Shown here: positions 59,683 to 61,378 of the stretch, one piece after another
How the letters are laid out: each line of letters starts with the position of its first letter
Numbering within the stretch: the stretch's first letter is position 1
NCBI RefSeq assembly: GCF_022427145.1
Contig: NZ_JAKSXN010000035.1
Coordinates: 1 to 61,378 of the forward strand
Direction: 5' to 3'
DNA length: 61,378 nt
Source: Paenibacillus timonensis
Lineage (GTDB): Bacteria; Bacillota; Bacilli; Paenibacillales; Paenibacillaceae
Position numbers and translations under genes: made by a program
Notes under the pieces: model-generated
What the model saw: only the letters and a program-made list of their open reading frames with translations
Told to the model about the DNA's origin: nothing
Database searches by the model: none

Positions 59683-60642
59683 ATGAGAGGGAAGGTGTAC
59701 GACTTGTTGACGAACATCGGCGAAATCGCGGAAACGATCCCTATCGTCGCGCCGGCCACGAAATGCGGTTGGGTCGACAATTTGTTTAAGCAAAACCCCA
59801 AATTGGAGGGGATTGCGGCGGTTGGCGAAGACGGTCGTCCGGCGCTGTTGATGCGGGCCCGGTTCTACCAGCTGCTAGGCACGCAGTACGGCTACCAAAT
59901 CTATATGGGCCGCCCCGTCATGCTCGTCGTGAACCCTCACCCGCTCGTCGTGGATTGGGACGAACCGATTACGGAGGTCAGCATTCGCGCGATGAACCGG
60001 TCCGAAGAAGAACTGTATGACGGCGTGCTGGTCCTGCGGGAGGGCCGCCTGCACGGGTTCGTCAGCATCCGCCGCCTGCTGCTGGAAGTGGCCAACATCC
60101 GGGCGGAAATGGCCAGCTTCCTCAATCCGTTGACCGGACTCCCCGGCAACCGACTGATCGATGACCGCCTGCAGCAATCCTCCCGGCTAGAGCAATTCAG
60201 CGTCCTCTACATCGATCTGGATCATTTCAAATCCTATAACGACAGTTACGGCTTCAAAATGGGCGATGCGCTCATCCAGGCGACGGCGAATCTGCTGCGC
60301 GAGCCGTTTTCCGGCCAAGGTTCTTTTCTCGGCCATATCGGCGGCGACGACTTCATCGCGATCATGAACCATCACAATTATCAGTTCGCCTGCAGCAAAA
60401 TCATCGACGGCTTCGAAGCCATGAAGAAGGACTTCTACAGCAAAGAAGACTTAAAGAACAACTATGTGCTCGGCGAGGGTCGAACCGGCAGTTACGGCCC
60501 CATTCCGCTCGTTTCGATCTCCATTGCGGTGGTGACGAATCGAAGCCGCAGCTTCGAGAACATGGATCAGATCGTGGAGGAAGCGACCCGAATGAAGAAG
60601 ATTTGCAAATCCCGGCCCGGCAGCGTCAGCATCGCCAATTAA
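59683..60642 (+). CDS. CBS-like and GGDEF-domain protein, probable diguanylate cyclase
   Basis: 319 aa. Residues 1-145 hold a CBS-pair-like sensor region (IPIVAPATKCGWVDNLF, VGEDGRPALLMRARFYQLLG, DGVLVLREGRLHGFVSIRRLL). The GGDEF domain (about 150-300) has FLNPLTGLPGNR, LYIDLDHFKSYNDSYGF and the signature GGDDF in place of GGDEF, which still keeps acidic residues at the metal positions. Activity is plausible but not certain. In many bacteria EAL-CBS-GGDEF is one protein; here the same parts lie in two genes in different frames. Confidence 0.82.
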   Translation: MRGKVYDLLTNIGEIAETIPIVAPATKCGWVDNLFKQNPKLEGIAAVGEDGRPALLMRARFYQLLGTQYGYQIYMGRPVMLVVNPHPLVVDWDEPITEVSIRAMNRSEEELYDGVLVLREGRLHGFVSIRRLLLEVANIRAEMASFLNPLTGLPGNRLIDDRLQQSSRLEQFSVLYIDLDHFKSYNDSYGFKMGDALIQATANLLREPFSGQGSFLGHIGGDDFIAIMNHHNYQFACSKIIDGFEAMKKDFYSKEDLKNNYVLGEGRTGSYGPIPLVSISIAVVTNRSRSFENMDQIVEEATRMKKICKSRPGSVSIAN

Positions 60643-60670
60643 CGGCGCCGCCCCGGTTTCCCGGAACAAA

Positions 60671-60707
60671 GCGAGCAGCCGGATCTTTCATCCTGCTGCT
60701 CTTTTTT
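60671..60707 (+). terminator. Terminator after the GGDEF gene
   Basis: GAGCAGC ... GCTGCTC hairpin with T-run, between converging genes. Confidence 0.88.
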
Positions 60708-60722
60708 GCGAAGTCCACCGGT

Positions 60723-61208
60723 CTACAACTTTACCGTTTTGTTCAATTCGGCTTCCGTTTCCTTGCCTGTCAACTGGGAGAACATGCGCTTGATCATTTT
60801 GACGAGATTGCCCGTTTCCCAGTATTCCGCCGCTTCGGCTTTCACCTTAATCAGGATCAGATTGGGATCGTCGCTGGTGGTATGCAGGAATTTGGCGTAA
60901 GCGGGGTTCCAGAACTGCTCGATCTTCCCCCGGTCATTGACCACTTCCGCGGTCCCGCGTACCGAAACGTAAGAGTCTCCCACGTAAGACACGTTGACGT
61001 TCGGATGCTGCTTGAGCTGGGTGTATTTGTCCGTCTCTTCTTTCGTCAGGAACCACAGATCGCCGTCGAATTCGACCTCCTGGGTTTTCATCGGACGCGA
61101 CACCAGCCCTTCCTGCGTCACGGTGGTCAGCATGGCGATCTCGATGCCTTTGATCAATTTCCGTACCGTCTCCACGGCCTCCCGGTGCGCCGCTTGGTCG
61201 TTTGTCAT
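60723..61208 (-). CDS. Pyridoxamine 5'-phosphate oxidase-fold protein (general stress type)
   Basis: 161 aa. Split barrel: AMLTTVTQEGLVSRPMKTQE, LWFLTKEETDKYTQLKQHP, VSYVGDSYVSVRGTAEVV, FWNPAYAKFLHTTSDDPN. Resembles the GSP26 stress family, which bind FMN or FAD and lack PNPOx activity. ATG preceded by GGAG. Single gene at the right end of the window. Confidence 0.87.
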   Translation of the reverse strand: MTNDQAAHREAVETVRKLIKGIEIAMLTTVTQEGLVSRPMKTQEVEFDGDLWFLTKEETDKYTQLKQHPNVNVSYVGDSYVSVRGTAEVVNDRGKIEQFWNPAYAKFLHTTSDDPNLILIKVKAEAAEYWETGNLVKMIKRMFSQLTGKETEAELNKTVKL

Positions 61209-61318
61209 GACTAGTTCACTCCATGTTGGTTATTGGGGATGGATGGTTACGTTGGTTACTCCGTTAGGGTGAACCGAGAGGGGGGAAAATAACCATCTGA
61301 TGCGCAGGTAGCTGTAAT

Positions 61319-61343
61319 AATTGTTGCATTCAGTGCAACATTT
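61319..61343. repeat. Further copy of the TGCAACA palindrome, array continuing past the window edge
   Basis: AATTGTTGCA, 5 nt, TGCAACATTT: one base from the units at 3029-3209 and the same 10-5-10 layout. Exactly 52 bp after its start the window's last bases are AAATCTTC, matching 6 of 8 of AAATGTTG, so a second unit may begin at 61371. Confidence 0.75.
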
Positions 61344-61378
61344 TCATCGCCCAGGACCGATGAAGGTTCAAAATCTTC

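Noticed and set aside
58719..60642. EAL-GGDEF single gene broken by frameshift
   Set aside because: Both parts have proper ends and starts, and the second has its own AAGGG site. Treated as two genes unless re-sequencing shows otherwise.

Overview
The window reads as a chromosomal segment of a spore-forming Firmicute of the Paenibacillaceae, most likely Paenibacillus. The reasons are AGGAGG-type ribosome sites, frequent TTG/GTG starts, sigma-A promoters, a Bacillus-type treP-treA-treR operon with TTGTATATACAA operators, an HPr-kinase homologue, and an overall G+C high for a Firmicute. No rRNA, tRNA, CRISPR array or complete insertion sequence was seen.

Layout. 0-5.6 kb: ArsR-type regulator divergent from a flavin reductase, an LLM-class oxidoreductase, a very G+C-rich patch carrying a phased array of 25-bp palindromes, then glycerate kinase behind an SDR/epimerase. 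5.8-11.4 kb: MATE exporter and the trehalose operon with a promoter bracketed by two TreR boxes. 11.4-18.5 kb: a Cthe_2159-type carbohydrate-binding lipoprotein, DUF4956 membrane protein and VTC-domain protein, facing a two-component system across a 1.3-kb repeat-filled gap. The two promoters share the same direct-repeat box at the same distance from the -10, and the response-regulator gene carries an in-frame stop. 18.5-27 kb: a 58-aa protein, FMN reductase, VanY and VanZ proteins, a sialate O-acetylesterase and a GH94 phosphorylase. 27-41.6 kb: methyltransferases, MFS, ROK regulator, CDP-alcohol enzyme, ECF sigma/anti-sigma, two related metallo-hydrolases on either side of a tandem glycosyltransferase pair and SelO, and small exported proteins.

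42-51 kb is the accessory part. A-T-rich islands carry a lipoprotein, a matrixin-like protease and a secreted Ntox44-like toxin. Between them lie a MazG plus nuclease-helicase (DUF2075) pair that looks like a defence operon, a TetR-DUF2269-DoxX operon, and a retropepsin gene that has lost its active-site half. 51-61 kb: a divergent HPrK paralogue behind an AAC(3)-family acetyltransferase, a 43-codon isomerase remnant, TetR plus DHA2 exporter, a second palindrome array, a cyclic-nucleotide phosphodiesterase/nucleotidase with LysM, separate EAL and GGDEF genes, and a PNPOx-fold protein.

The most unusual signal is not a gene. Four families of about 25-bp, mostly palindromic elements occur in gaps as short arrays with a 50-52 bp period, close to five helical turns. 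One array keeps a 52-bp period exactly over four copies and shows compensatory base-pair change; another copy lies at the right edge of the window. Several genes are decaying by single C-to-T nonsense changes or deletions.
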